A DNA stretch of 64,000 bases from an uncultured Bacteroidales bacterium. Its GTDB lineage: Bacteria > Bacteroidota > Bacteroidia > Bacteroidales > UBA932. Shown piece by piece: positions 8,846 through 17,545 of the stretch. The stretch's first letter is position 1, and each line of letters begins with the position of its first letter. The DNA lies in contig CALUTU010000003.1 of the NCBI GenBank assembly GCA_944323785.1, positions 62,001 to 126,000 on the forward strand. The letters are read 5' to 3'. The position numbers and the translations under genes were made by a program. A model generated the notes under the pieces. That model saw only the letters and a list, made by a program, of their open reading frames with translations. It searched no databases and had not been told where the DNA came from.

Positions 8846-9517
8846 ATGAAGATTCACAAGGAAGGCTGGCCGCTCATCATCATGTCACTGGTATTTGCCC
8901 TGATACTGGGAGGCACGTCATTCTACTTCGGAGCCCCCCCGGTGCTGTACTGGATACTGACCTTCATTCCCGTAGGATTCGCCATATTCTTCCTATGCTT
9001 CTTCCGCGACCCTAAGCGAACACCGACCGGAGACTCTCATCTGATCACGGCTCCGGCCGACGGCAAGGTCGTCATCATCCAGGAGGTGGAGGAACCCGAG
9101 TACTTCCAGGGCCGCCGGCTCCAGATTTCGGTGTTCATGTCATTTTTCAACGTACATATCAACTGGGCCCCAGTGTCGGGAGCCGTATCATTTTTCCGCT
9201 ATCACAGGGGCAGCTACCTGGCCGCCTGGCATCCCAAGTCCTCCACCAAGAACGAGAGGACGACCATCGTATTCAGAAACGAGGACGGGACCGAGGTGCT
9301 GTGCCGCCAGATCGCCGGTCTCTTTGCCCGCCGCGTGGTATGCTACGCCGAATACGACAGGCACTTCAAGGCCGGAGAACAGATAGGATTCATCAAGTTC
9401 GGCTCGCGGGCCGATGTCTTCCTGCCGCTCGGGACGAAGGTCAATGTCAAGGTCGGGGACAAGGTCACGGGATCAGAGACCGTCATCGCGGAACTGCAAA
9501 AGAATACAAACAACTAA
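8846..9517 (+). CDS. psd: Phosphatidylserine decarboxylase
   Basis: A 223-residue proenzyme that converts phosphatidylserine to phosphatidylethanolamine at the inner membrane. Two N-terminal hydrophobic segments (WPLIIMSLVFALILGG; YWILTFIPVGFAIFFLCF) are followed by FFRDPKRTP, APADGKVV, the substrate-binding region MSFFNVHINWAPVSG and the self-cleavage site KFGSRADVFLP, where Gly-Ser cleavage creates the pyruvoyl group. It is the short (archaeal/Bacteroidota) type. Together with cdsA it forms a phospholipid block behind ftsH. Confidence 0.95.
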   Translation: MKIHKEGWPLIIMSLVFALILGGTSFYFGAPPVLYWILTFIPVGFAIFFLCFFRDPKRTPTGDSHLITAPADGKVVIIQEVEEPEYFQGRRLQISVFMSFFNVHINWAPVSGAVSFFRYHRGSYLAAWHPKSSTKNERTTIVFRNEDGTEVLCRQIAGLFARRVVCYAEYDRHFKAGEQIGFIKFGSRADVFLPLGTKVNVKVGDKVTGSETVIAELQKNTNN

Positions 9518-9533
9518 CAAACACCATACTGTC

Positions 9534-10880
9534 ATGAGAAATTATTATCAGGCCAACAAGGAGAGATTCCTGAATGAATTATTTGACCTGCTCAGGATAC
9601 CGTCCGTCAGTTCGGAGCCGGAGCACAAGGAGGACATGTACCGCTGCGCCCGCAAGCTCACCGAGCTGCTCAGGGAAGCCGGTGCGGAAAGAGCCGAGGT
9701 ATTCGACACCACCGGACATCCAGTAGTCTATGCCGAGAAGATCATCGATCCCTCGCTGAAGACCATACTCGTCTACGGACACTACGATGTACAGCCGGTC
9801 GATCCGATCGAGCTGTGGAAGTCCCAGCCGTTCGAGCCGGAAATCCGCGACGGAGCCATCTACGCCCGAGGTGCCAACGATGACAAGGGCCAGTCCTTCC
9901 TGCACATCAAGGCTTTTGAATACCTGGTGCGCAACGGACTTCAGAGGCACAACATCAAGTTCATACTCGAAGGAGAGGAGGAGATCGGTTCTCCCTCGCT
10001 TGCAAAATGGGCTGAGGAGCATAAGGACCTGCTCGCCTGCGATATCATGCTCGTATCCGACACTACGATGATCGGGGAGGACGTTCCGTCAATCAACTGC
10101 GGCATGCGCGGCCTGACCTATATGGAGATAGAGGTTACCGGCCCTAACAAGGACCTGCACTCGGGCCACTACGGCGGAGCCGTGGTCAACCCGCTCAATG
10201 CCCTCTGCAAGATAGTGGACGGCCTCATCGACGCCGACGGACACATCACCATCGACGGCTTCTATGACGACGTGGTGGAGCTCTCCAAGGCTGACCGCGA
10301 GCTGCTGGGACGCGCACCTTTCGACCTGGACGAGTACAAGCGGTTCCTGGACATCCCCGAGGTGGACGGAGAGAAGGGCTACACCACTCCGGAGCGCACG
10401 GGCATCAGGCCCTGCCTGGATGTGAACGGTATCTGGGGCGGTTTCACCGGTGAGGGTGCCAAGACGGTCATCCCCACCACCGCCCGCGCCAAGATATCCA
10501 TGCGTCTTGTACCCAATCAGGACTGGAGACGCATCGCGGAACTCTTCGCGAAGCACATCGAGAGCCACGTGCCCAAAGGCGTGCGCGTGAAGGTCATTAC
10601 CCACCACGGCGGCAACGGTTTCCTGATACCCATCTCATCCCCTGCCTACCAGGCCGCATCCAGGGCCATATACGAGGTCTATGGCATTGAGCCCGTTCCC
10701 AACCGCGGCGGCGGCTCAATCCCCATCCTGGCCGAGATGCAGCAGATTCTCAAGGCCGATCCCCTTCTGATAGGCTTCGGACTCGAGAGGGATACGATTC
10801 ACTCGCCCAACGAGAGCTACCTGCTGTCGCAGTTCGAGAAGGGAATGGAGTCAATTGCTCTCTTCTACAAGTATTTCTAA
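9534..10880 (+). CDS. M20 family dipeptidase
   Basis: A 448-residue zinc metallopeptidase of the M20 family, cytoplasmic (no signal peptide). Motifs: VYGHYDVQP (His/Asp ligands), GANDDKGQ, LEGEEEIGSPSL (Glu-Glu), SDTTMI, and a dimerisation domain with CGMRGLTYMEIEVTG and DLHSGHYGG. It resembles the dipeptidase/carnosinase-like (CNDP) branch. I chose ATG 9534 (MRNYYQANKERFLNEL); the open frame further upstream only overlaps psd. It is distinct from PepD at 2679 and not a recent duplicate. Confidence 0.93.
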   Translation: MRNYYQANKERFLNELFDLLRIPSVSSEPEHKEDMYRCARKLTELLREAGAERAEVFDTTGHPVVYAEKIIDPSLKTILVYGHYDVQPVDPIELWKSQPFEPEIRDGAIYARGANDDKGQSFLHIKAFEYLVRNGLQRHNIKFILEGEEEIGSPSLAKWAEEHKDLLACDIMLVSDTTMIGEDVPSINCGMRGLTYMEIEVTGPNKDLHSGHYGGAVVNPLNALCKIVDGLIDADGHITIDGFYDDVVELSKADRELLGRAPFDLDEYKRFLDIPEVDGEKGYTTPERTGIRPCLDVNGIWGGFTGEGAKTVIPTTARAKISMRLVPNQDWRRIAELFAKHIESHVPKGVRVKVITHHGGNGFLIPISSPAYQAASRAIYEVYGIEPVPNRGGGSIPILAEMQQILKADPLLIGFGLERDTIHSPNESYLLSQFEKGMESIALFYKYF

Positions 10881-10900
10881 CAGCTGACAAATCATTGACG

Positions 10901-10930
10901 GGTGCCGGAAGACGCTGATTTTCCGGCACC
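10901..10930 (+). terminator. Perfect 10-bp hairpin between dipeptidase and pyrF
   Basis: GGTGCCGGAA-(10 nt)-TTCCGGCACC is a perfect inverted repeat 20 bp after the dipeptidase stop, followed by TTGACTT rather than a long T run. It probably ends or weakens transcription of the ftsH-cdsA-psd block before pyrF. Confidence 0.65.
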
Positions 10931-10952
10931 TTGACTTAAATACAATACCAAG

Positions 10953-11789
10953 ATGAATTACACTGAACTTTACGACAATATCCGGCGCAAGGGCTCATTC
11001 CTCTGCGTGGGTCTTGACACCGACCCGGAGAAGATTCCGGCCTGCGTACGGGAGCGTCACGGAGACGCCTCCATGCTGGCCTTCAACAAAGCAATTATCG
11101 ACGCCACTGCTGAGTACGCCATCGCCTACAAGCCGAATATCGCCTTCTACGAGGCTGAGGGTGTCGCTGGCTGGCAACAGCTTGCCGAGACCGTCCGCTA
11201 CATCAGGACGCAGTATCCCGACATCCTGATTATCGCCGACGCCAAGCGCGGAGACATCGGCAACACCGCCGACCGCTATGCCAGGGCTTTTTTCAAGACC
11301 ATGGACTTTGACGCAGTGACTCTGGCCCCCTATATGGGAAGCGACTCCATCCGGCCCTTCCTCAAGCATTCCGGACGCTGGGGCATAGTCCTCGCCATGA
11401 CCTCCAACAAGTCGGCCGAGGAGTTCGAGACCCTGCCCCTGTCCGACGGTATGCCTCTGTATGAGCGCGTGATACGTGATACCGTCAGAAACGTGGATAC
11501 CGAATTCGGAGACTCCCGCGAGCGGCTGATGTTCGTCGTCGGAGCCACCAGACCCGAGAAACTGACCGAGATACGCCGGTACTGTCCCGACCACTTCCTG
11601 CTGGTGCCCGGAGTAGGCGCACAGGGCGGTTCACTCGAGGAGGTGGCCCGTCACGGCCTCAACTCTCACTGCGGCCTGCTGGTCAACTCCTCCAGGGGCA
11701 TCATCTACGCCTCCTCAGGCGAGGACTTCGCAGAAGCCGCAGCCGCTAAGGCCTCGGAAATGGCCGCCCAGATGCGTACCCTACTGTAA
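10953..11789 (+). CDS. pyrF: Orotidine 5'-phosphate decarboxylase (type 2)
   Basis: A 278-residue enzyme that converts OMP to UMP, the last step of pyrimidine synthesis. N-terminal FLCVGLDTDPEKIP, the catalytic loop IADAKRGDIGNTADRYARAFF (Lys/Asp network, shown in two parts: IADAKRGDIGNT and ADRYARAFF) and LLVPGVGAQGG mark the longer type 2 family, not the short E. coli-type. The start at 10953 follows a hairpin. A terminator with a T run follows 31 bp after the stop. Confidence 0.96.
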   Translation: MNYTELYDNIRRKGSFLCVGLDTDPEKIPACVRERHGDASMLAFNKAIIDATAEYAIAYKPNIAFYEAEGVAGWQQLAETVRYIRTQYPDILIIADAKRGDIGNTADRYARAFFKTMDFDAVTLAPYMGSDSIRPFLKHSGRWGIVLAMTSNKSAEEFETLPLSDGMPLYERVIRDTVRNVDTEFGDSRERLMFVVGATRPEKLTEIRRYCPDHFLLVPGVGAQGGSLEEVARHGLNSHCGLLVNSSRGIIYASSGEDFAEAAAAKASEMAAQMRTLL

Positions 11790-11820
11790 GACAGAAGCAG
11801 GCACTGCAAGACCTTCATCC

Positions 11821-11857
11821 CGGTCCCCGACGATATCCTTCGCCGCGGGACCGTTTT
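11821..11857 (+). terminator. Rho-independent terminator of pyrF
   Basis: CGGTCCC at 11821-11827 pairs with GGGACCG at 11847-11853, followed by TTTTCATTT. It lies between pyrF (+) and the oppositely oriented HTH gene. Confidence 0.75.
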
Positions 11858-11910
11858 CATTTACACCCCTGCGGGAGATACCCGGACGCAGGTCATTGCA
11901 GGAAAACGGC

Positions 11911-12168
11911 TCACAGGATGGTGATGCTGACCCGCTTGCCCAGCCCCTGGAATATCTTGAAGAGAGTCGATAGCTGCACGTCCGTCTTCCCGTTCTCGAT
12001 GCGGGAGATATAGGACTTCTTCGTACCTATCTTCGCCGCCAGCTGCTCCTGCGTCAGACCGGCCTTACGGCGTTCCTCCTTCAGCCGCTCCGCCAGGATA
12101 AATGCCTCCGCCTCCCGGTCAAATCGGTCACGCGACGGTGTGCCCTTCCGGCACGAGAGAAAGCGCAC
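11911..12168 (-). CDS. HTH XRE antitoxin-like protein, orphan and probably 5'-truncated
   Basis: About 85 residues from a GTG at 12168. It contains KGTPSRDRFDREAEAF and a full XRE helix-turn-helix, ERRKAGLTQEQLAAKIGTKK then SYISRIENGKTDVQLSTL, as in HigA-like antitoxins and related regulators. Relatives usually have another 10-15 residues before GTPSR beginning with Met; here that part is replaced by the tail and terminator of the fimbrial operon, and no ATG lies at the expected point. No HigB/RelE toxin gene is adjacent on either side. It is either a GTG-started short regulator or a decaying remnant. The frame continues open upstream, but only through the terminator and the 3' end of the fimbrial tip gene. 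Confidence 0.6.
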   Translation of the reverse strand: MRFLSCRKGTPSRDRFDREAEAFILAERLKEERRKAGLTQEQLAAKIGTKKSYISRIENGKTDVQLSTLFKIFQGLGKRVSITIL

Positions 12169-12188
12169 GGATTCGCAGAGAGGAAATG

Positions 12189-12216
12189 AAAAAGGGCGGC
12201 CGGGAAAGGTCGCCCT
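12189..12216 (-). terminator. Rho-independent terminator of the fimbrial operon
   Basis: On the minus strand AGGGCGACC-(6 nt)-GGCCGCCCT, one mismatch, is followed by TTTTT (12189-12193). It lies 59 bp after the stop of the last fimbrial gene and just before the HTH gene, so the HTH gene should not be read from the fimbrial promoter except by read-through. Confidence 0.8.
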
Positions 12217-12274
12217 ATGGTTATGCGTGGATATGCCTAACAAACCGGACACAAACCGCGCTGCCGCAATTCTA

Positions 12275-15200
12275 TCAGTTGGTGCCGGGATCGGTGTCGC
12301 GGATGCAGCGGACGTAACCTCGCTCGCTATCAGTGTATCCATCTTCGACATCTTCCCACCACCAATCAGGCTCATTCCAGTTTTGAAGCATAAACACCTC
12401 ATTCTGCGCACTCCATATAAATCCATTGCGATGCTTGTAATCGTACTGACCATTCAGCGAGAATGCTGTACGCGACACATAAACCGCTTTTTGAGACTTG
12501 GTTATATAGTCGAATGTCTCCCAAGCATCAGCATCCAATCTGGTCGTCATAATCAACAGCTCCCGCTGATTGGGCAAACGGTATCCTTGTGGACACGGAT
12601 TTATAGAATTACTTAAACTATTATATTCATCCCACCTCATTGCATTATAAAACATATTCTCAAAGTACGGGCTGCCATTATGCTGAGGAGTTGGATACGT
12701 GTCAGGCAAAATTTCAAAACCTTCGTAAGGTCTGTTCACATCACTCTTCTCATCGTGATATGACAGATTCCCTCTTTCAGGGGCATCGCGCAATGATTTA
12801 GGGTTCATTCCCGACAGATTTATAGTATCAGGCCCGAGCCCTGATCCCTCTTTTTTTACAAAGTCCTGAGGAATCTGTGCCGTGTTCTCAACCTCTATTC
12901 CCAGATTTCTGACACACCGGTATGAGTAAAGCGGACCATTCTTGCCGACAGCTTCCGATTGACCGAACGTTCCGCGCGATGCACCCTCCTCTGCCCACAG
13001 AACCCACGGGGCATCATCTCCTGAATTCCAGGAACTGGACGTATAATGCCAATACTGGGCATTGCCTCCGGGACGGTAGTCCGGATAAAGCCTGGAAGCA
13101 TTGTTAAGTGCCCACTCACCTATGTATATATCCGTAAGCTGGTCTATGGCCGCAAGATACCATCTGATTTCAGAATTCATGATCGCACCGTTACCATCCT
13201 CATCCCTGTTTCTCAACATACATGCATACGCTGCCGATTCATAACCACTCGAGAGAACGTTGTGATCAGTATTGACTATAGCCCAATTCTTACCTGCCAT
13301 TATGTAGACCATATTCTGTCGTCCGTTCCTATTGTCCGACCGATTGCTGAGGGCTGCTCTCATCTGGTCTCTTCCGACAGGAAGTCTATTGGAATTCTCA
13401 ATATTTCTCAATGCATCATTATACTGTTCTATTGTAGCCGGTTCTATGACCGTCTCCAGTCCCCATGCCGTACTGACATCCGGTGATGTCCTGTCATAGA
13501 TGGTCCTTATTGACCGCTGGGAGAATGTATACAGAGCCTCCGTAATACTTGAATTCTCGTCCTGGCTGACACGACTTCCTTCCGTCATTATGTGCAGCTG
13601 CCTGTCGTCTGTATCCACACATTGCTTCCAAAAAAGCAGATCATCATCTTCTTCTTTTTCCGGATTAGAAAGATAAAGATACTCGTCTACAAAAGCAGTG
13701 ATACAAATATGGTCTGACGCTCCGGTAGCCTTCAGATCATCCAAAGAGTTCTGTTTGAATTTCAGATACTTGATTAACTGATCAATATCGAAAAGCGGCT
13801 GATTTGTGCCATCTCCGTCTTCCACGAGAGCATCTAATTGCTGTACCGTCAGCTCCGGATGATATTTTTGTGCCCCGGGGAACTTGACGAAGACACCATG
13901 CCTGGTACCAAAGTGTCTATTGATTGCAAATTTTATCCATTGATAATCTTTGATGCCGGTATAATCAACAGATCCATCATATACTCCGGAACTGAAAGGT
14001 GTACGTACCCCCCAGGTCATATTCTGGAAATCACTATCAACGGGAATTTCAAGAAGTCTCGTCTCATAATGTGCGTCCACATTGAATATCTGCTTGCTTT
14101 TCACAACATCTCCCTCATATCCCGGGCGTCGCTCATTTCCATCATCCACCTCCGCCTCTATATCAGTTATTCCCTTAACCGTAAGAGTGTATTTATAATA
14201 TCCGTTCTGCTCTGTATCATAATCGTTGATATTGCCAGAAGCGAAACCCAGGTATATGATATATCTGACTTCAGCATTTATCACCTGTGCGTCATTATCA
14301 TTGTCTATATAGGAAAGGTATCCGGTGAGGACCATGTATGTGGAGTTATCATTTGCATATGTCGGAACACCTCCCTCCTGCTCGTCCCTATCTTGATAAG
14401 CCGGAGCAGACGCCTTATATAGTTTCCGGTTCTCCGGCATATAAAAGACAAAGCTTCCGCCTTTATAATACATCGTATTGTCATATTCATATGTATCCTC
14501 TATCTCAAAACCATACTCTTGTGTCGGATAATACACCGGAGCTGCTCCATCCGGTCCTGTCGAGGCATCCCATTGGTTCTTAGTGTTCTCATCCTGATCC
14601 ACCCATGGCCCTTCGATTCCCGCTTTCTCATAAGGCAGGAGCCGGGACTGAGCCGGGACATTCACAACCTGCCACGTCTTTGGCTGAAATGACAGAGCCG
14701 TCCAGTTCTTGCCCTGCGGCACCTCTGAAGTTATGTTTACCTCTACTTTAGCATCCAGTCTTTTCAATTTTACAGTACAGTCCAGCTTCTCGCCAGAAGC
14801 ATTGGAGCTGATAGTTATAATTCTGGAGCCTTGTGAGTTCTCTCCATACCCGGACATCATAAAACGGTCGCCCCTGGATACTGTCCGGGTCACACCAACC
14901 ACAAGGTCTTTCAAGTCATCAAGACTGTTTACAGCATCCAGCTCATCCTTGGTCACGGCATACCTTGTATCTTCTATTCCGATATTTGCCAATGCCACAA
15001 CAGTCGCACTATTTGTAACAGGTACATTGAAACTTACGCTTCCTTCCGTTGGTTTGTCCGACGAGCCCTGTGTCACTGTTATGCTGCCAGAGGTAAAGAA
15101 CGCCAGATTGTCACCCGAATCATCTGTCGTGGGTACACGCTGATAGTTAGAGTTATTATCGAAAACAAGAATATAAATATTCTCGACATAGAACTCATCC

Positions 15201-15376
15201 TCGGAAGACTGTGCCGCCCTGGTATATACAGGACTGTTGCTGACTCCGAAACCAAGATTGACTTCAGTGACAACACCTTCTTCCACCAGGGCGAAATCTC
15301 TCTCATTGAGGCTGCAACCGACAAAAAGACATCCGCATGCAACGAGACTTATTATCTTCTTTATCATATTCTGCAT
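12275..15376 (-). CDS. Fimbrial tip-type lipoprotein with C-terminal Fibrobacter-major-paralog-like domain
   Basis: A 1033-residue lipoprotein. Signal peptide with lipobox FVGC (Cys 21 from the first Met; an ATG three codons later is also possible) followed by SLNERD. The N-terminal half has fimbrillin-like features (LDAKVEVNI, repeated short beta strands); the C-terminus holds CPQGYRLPNQRELLIMT, FIWSAQNE and RGYVRCIRD, a C-type-lectin-like or FGE-like fold seen in Fib_succ_major domains of Bacteroidota surface proteins. Size and last position in the operon fit a fimbrium tip or adhesin subunit (FimE/Mfa-tip-like; DUF4906-type proteins are similar). The ligand is unknown. It follows the anchor gene by 8 bp. 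Confidence 0.75.
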   Translation of the reverse strand: MQNMIKKIISLVACGCLFVGCSLNERDFALVEEGVVTEVNLGFGVSNSPVYTRAAQSSEDEFYVENIYILVFDNNSNYQRVPTTDDSGDNLAFFTSGSITVTQGSSDKPTEGSVSFNVPVTNSATVVALANIGIEDTRYAVTKDELDAVNSLDDLKDLVVGVTRTVSRGDRFMMSGYGENSQGSRIITISSNASGEKLDCTVKLKRLDAKVEVNITSEVPQGKNWTALSFQPKTWQVVNVPAQSRLLPYEKAGIEGPWVDQDENTKNQWDASTGPDGAAPVYYPTQEYGFEIEDTYEYDNTMYYKGGSFVFYMPENRKLYKASAPAYQDRDEQEGGVPTYANDNSTYMVLTGYLSYIDNDNDAQVINAEVRYIIYLGFASGNINDYDTEQNGYYKYTLTVKGITDIEAEVDDGNERRPGYEGDVVKSKQIFNVDAHYETRLLEIPVDSDFQNMTWGVRTPFSSGVYDGSVDYTGIKDYQWIKFAINRHFGTRHGVFVKFPGAQKYHPELTVQQLDALVEDGDGTNQPLFDIDQLIKYLKFKQNSLDDLKATGASDHICITAFVDEYLYLSNPEKEEDDDLLFWKQCVDTDDRQLHIMTEGSRVSQDENSSITEALYTFSQRSIRTIYDRTSPDVSTAWGLETVIEPATIEQYNDALRNIENSNRLPVGRDQMRAALSNRSDNRNGRQNMVYIMAGKNWAIVNTDHNVLSSGYESAAYACMLRNRDEDGNGAIMNSEIRWYLAAIDQLTDIYIGEWALNNASRLYPDYRPGGNAQYWHYTSSSWNSGDDAPWVLWAEEGASRGTFGQSEAVGKNGPLYSYRCVRNLGIEVENTAQIPQDFVKKEGSGLGPDTINLSGMNPKSLRDAPERGNLSYHDEKSDVNRPYEGFEILPDTYPTPQHNGSPYFENMFYNAMRWDEYNSLSNSINPCPQGYRLPNQRELLIMTTRLDADAWETFDYITKSQKAVYVSRTAFSLNGQYDYKHRNGFIWSAQNEVFMLQNWNEPDWWWEDVEDGYTDSERGYVRCIRDTDPGTN

Positions 15377-15384
15377 TATTTTTA

Positions 15385-16422
15385 TTATTCGTATGGAGGT
15401 ACTATTATCTCATTTGTAGTCCAATCCTCAACCTTAAAGTCCAGATCGACTCCCGTGGTAGAAATCACAGCAGTTATATTTACCTGGGTGTTACGGACAA
15501 ACGCATTGACATTTGTCGCAAATACCAGCGGATTGTAATGCCTTACACTGGTCCCGAGCTCAAGAGTAAACGGACTGTTGCTTACATCGAACTCCTGATC
15601 GGAAGATGCCGAATACGCCGGATACAGGTATAGAGAAAGTCCGGGACTTGTCGTATTGGGCTCTATTGTTGCTATATTTTCCGCCTCGTATGACTTGCCT
15701 TGATATTCCTGCTGAGGCACATCCATCTCTCTCTCCCTGAAAAGATAGAACCTGTCACCGAAGAACGGGCCGAACTTCACAGTATTCAAGACGATGCTCT
15801 CCTGGGTCACATTCTGCACTTTAAGATTGATTTTCAGCACCGAGCGATACAACTGCACTTGTACTGGCTGGATACCGTCATCGATTAGGCAATCCTCACT
15901 CATACCTGTCATCGGCAGGCCTTTTTTAACAATCTGCGGGCCGGTTCTAGGAAAATTTCTGTCATTAATATCCGCAGCCTCATCAACAAACAGCACTTTT
16001 CGGTTCTGATCCAATTTAGAGAGAATCACATCGTTCGTATATTCCATTCCGAGACTTTCTTCATTCGCTATGACATAAAATCTCACAGTGATGCCCTTGG
16101 GCAGATTTTTAACTACATGAGTACATGTTTTAGAATTATCCGGCACAGTGATCTTATCATTACTAAGAATCTCACGGGAAGTCGGATCTCCTGTGACAGC
16201 CATGATCCTCAACGTTCTGAGGCCCTCGTAAAGAGACGCATCGACATAATCATCGGCTTTTGTCCATGGCTGTTCCTCGACATCCACATTTTCCCCTGCC
16301 AGCCCTATCTGTATGGACACATCCGCAAATCCGGTTTTCAGTTCCGTACTATTGCAAGATGAAAGCAGGGCCATCCAGAACAAGACGGCCATAACGCCGG
16401 TATATCTACATATATGCTTCAT
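15385..16422 (-). CDS. Fimbrial anchor lipoprotein (FimB/Mfa2-like)
   Basis: About 345 residues from ATG 16422, which gives a clean lipoprotein signal (MKHICRYTG...ALLSSC then NSTELK). An ATG six codons upstream (16440) would overlap the preceding stop by 7 bp. Sequence such as LRTLRIMAVTGD, LPKGITVRFYVIANEE and YRSVLKINLKV matches the N- and C-terminal transthyretin-like beta sandwiches of Mfa2/FimB anchors, which fix the fimbrium base to the outer membrane and limit its length. Position after the fimbrillins and before the tip gene agrees. Family assignment is good; subfamily is inference. Confidence 0.75.
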   Translation of the reverse strand: MKHICRYTGVMAVLFWMALLSSCNSTELKTGFADVSIQIGLAGENVDVEEQPWTKADDYVDASLYEGLRTLRIMAVTGDPTSREILSNDKITVPDNSKTCTHVVKNLPKGITVRFYVIANEESLGMEYTNDVILSKLDQNRKVLFVDEAADINDRNFPRTGPQIVKKGLPMTGMSEDCLIDDGIQPVQVQLYRSVLKINLKVQNVTQESIVLNTVKFGPFFGDRFYLFREREMDVPQQEYQGKSYEAENIATIEPNTTSPGLSLYLYPAYSASSDQEFDVSNSPFTLELGTSVRHYNPLVFATNVNAFVRNTQVNITAVISTTGVDLDFKVEDWTTNEIIVPPYE

Positions 16423-16433
16423 ATCAACATCTT

Positions 16434-17438
16434 TTACCATCGTACTGAATAATTTTCCTCATCCCATTCCGCCACGTCAATGTCAAGGGTGACGTCGGCG
16501 GTGCCCAGGGTGAGGGTGTAGCGGTAGCGGCTGCCGGGGGCCCAGACGGGATCGGCCGGAATGGTCAGGGTCTTGGTCTCGGCGCCTCCCGAACCCACCG
16601 TATAAGTGACATCTACAGTCATAGGCTGCTGCCCGCCCGCTCCGGTTCCTGGAGTCTGGGGAATCAGCAGCAGGTCGGAAAGTACATCGACAGCAGTGCC
16701 GTCTGAAAGAAGAGGAGAGCCGTCCAGAGAAGCCTTGAATGTACCTGTCGAAATAACAGATTCAAGCTCCGGAACACTGTTTAAAAGCATCCACTTATCC
16801 TCACCGCTTTCGTTGGTATTGTATGCTCCAATCACACCCATGCCTTTGAATGTGAGTGAAGTGAGAGTAAGATCCTCTGTCGTTGTCTTGACAGCGATAC
16901 CGACGCGGGAAAGCAGGTGCTTGAAAGGCAGATTCACAGCACTGGCGTCCGGACTGTTGGAGTCATATGTGCGGTCCTGCTTGGCTATCATAAGATCCAC
17001 ATCGGCATCTGTACCGTCAAAGTAAGAAATGGACACACCGTCCCATTCTTCCTGATCCTCGTTCTTGGGAATGTTGAACTGCACGCCTATCATATTCGTC
17101 CCGAGTGTCTGAGGTTCAGGATACACGGCCTCGAAATGCCAGATGCCGTCAATCCACATCTGGACATTGTCATATGCCCATACACTGCCGCTGCGGTAAA
17201 CATGGATACCGTTCATCTCTTCTTCGGGATATGTGGCGTTGTCATCGCTGCGGTAGGCCCAGACCGCGAATGCATCCATATCGTTACTGCTTTCAACGGG
17301 TGCTTTAGTCTCTACGGCCGTACTGAATGCAATACCGGCCTGCTGCCCGGTCACTTCTGTCTTGGAGCAGGAATACGTCATCGACAGCAGTGCCGCTGCC
17401 GACAACCATACCGGTATATGTGAAAATACTCTCATCAT
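16434..17438 (-). CDS. Fimbrillin family protein (second, probably minor pilin)
   Basis: A 334-residue lipoprotein precursor: signal ending MTYSC followed by SKTEVTG, then IAFSTAVETKAPVESS, a start pattern shared by Bacteroidota fimbrillins. Central motifs LPFKHLLSRVGIAVKT and C-terminal WAPGSRYRYTLTLG, VAEWDEE match the two-domain Mfa-like fimbrillin fold; KHLLSRV parallels KHILSKV in the neighbour. Fimbrillins are exported as lipoproteins, trimmed and polymerised by strand exchange. It lies 107 bp downstream of the other fimbrillin with a GC hairpin between, so it may be expressed at a lower level. Two adjacent ATGs (17438, 17435) are possible. Confidence 0.82.
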   Translation of the reverse strand: MMRVFSHIPVWLSAAALLSMTYSCSKTEVTGQQAGIAFSTAVETKAPVESSNDMDAFAVWAYRSDDNATYPEEEMNGIHVYRSGSVWAYDNVQMWIDGIWHFEAVYPEPQTLGTNMIGVQFNIPKNEDQEEWDGVSISYFDGTDADVDLMIAKQDRTYDSNSPDASAVNLPFKHLLSRVGIAVKTTTEDLTLTSLTFKGMGVIGAYNTNESGEDKWMLLNSVPELESVISTGTFKASLDGSPLLSDGTAVDVLSDLLLIPQTPGTGAGGQQPMTVDVTYTVGSGGAETKTLTIPADPVWAPGSRYRYTLTLGTADVTLDIDVAEWDEENYSVRW

Positions 17439-17475
17439 CTGATGTTTTTATTGTTTTGCCCCGGTATCCGCCGGG

Positions 17476-17499
17476 AAGGGGCCCGTCATCGGGCCTTTT
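17476..17499 (-). terminator. Intra-operon GC hairpin between the two fimbrillin genes
   Basis: GGCCCG-atga-CGGGCC on the minus strand, with a 6-bp all-GC stem and 4-nt loop, lies in the 107-bp gap after the first fimbrillin gene. No T run follows on the minus strand, so it is more likely an attenuator, processing site or 3' stabilising element than a full terminator. Confidence 0.5.
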
Positions 17500-17545
17500 A
17501 GGGACCGGGAGGGGACATTCAACCCCGCCCGGCCGATATTATAAA

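Noticed and set aside
12169..12453. Longer N-terminus for the HTH protein
   Set aside because: It would cross the fimbrial terminator and the end of the tip gene and has no similarity to HTH proteins.
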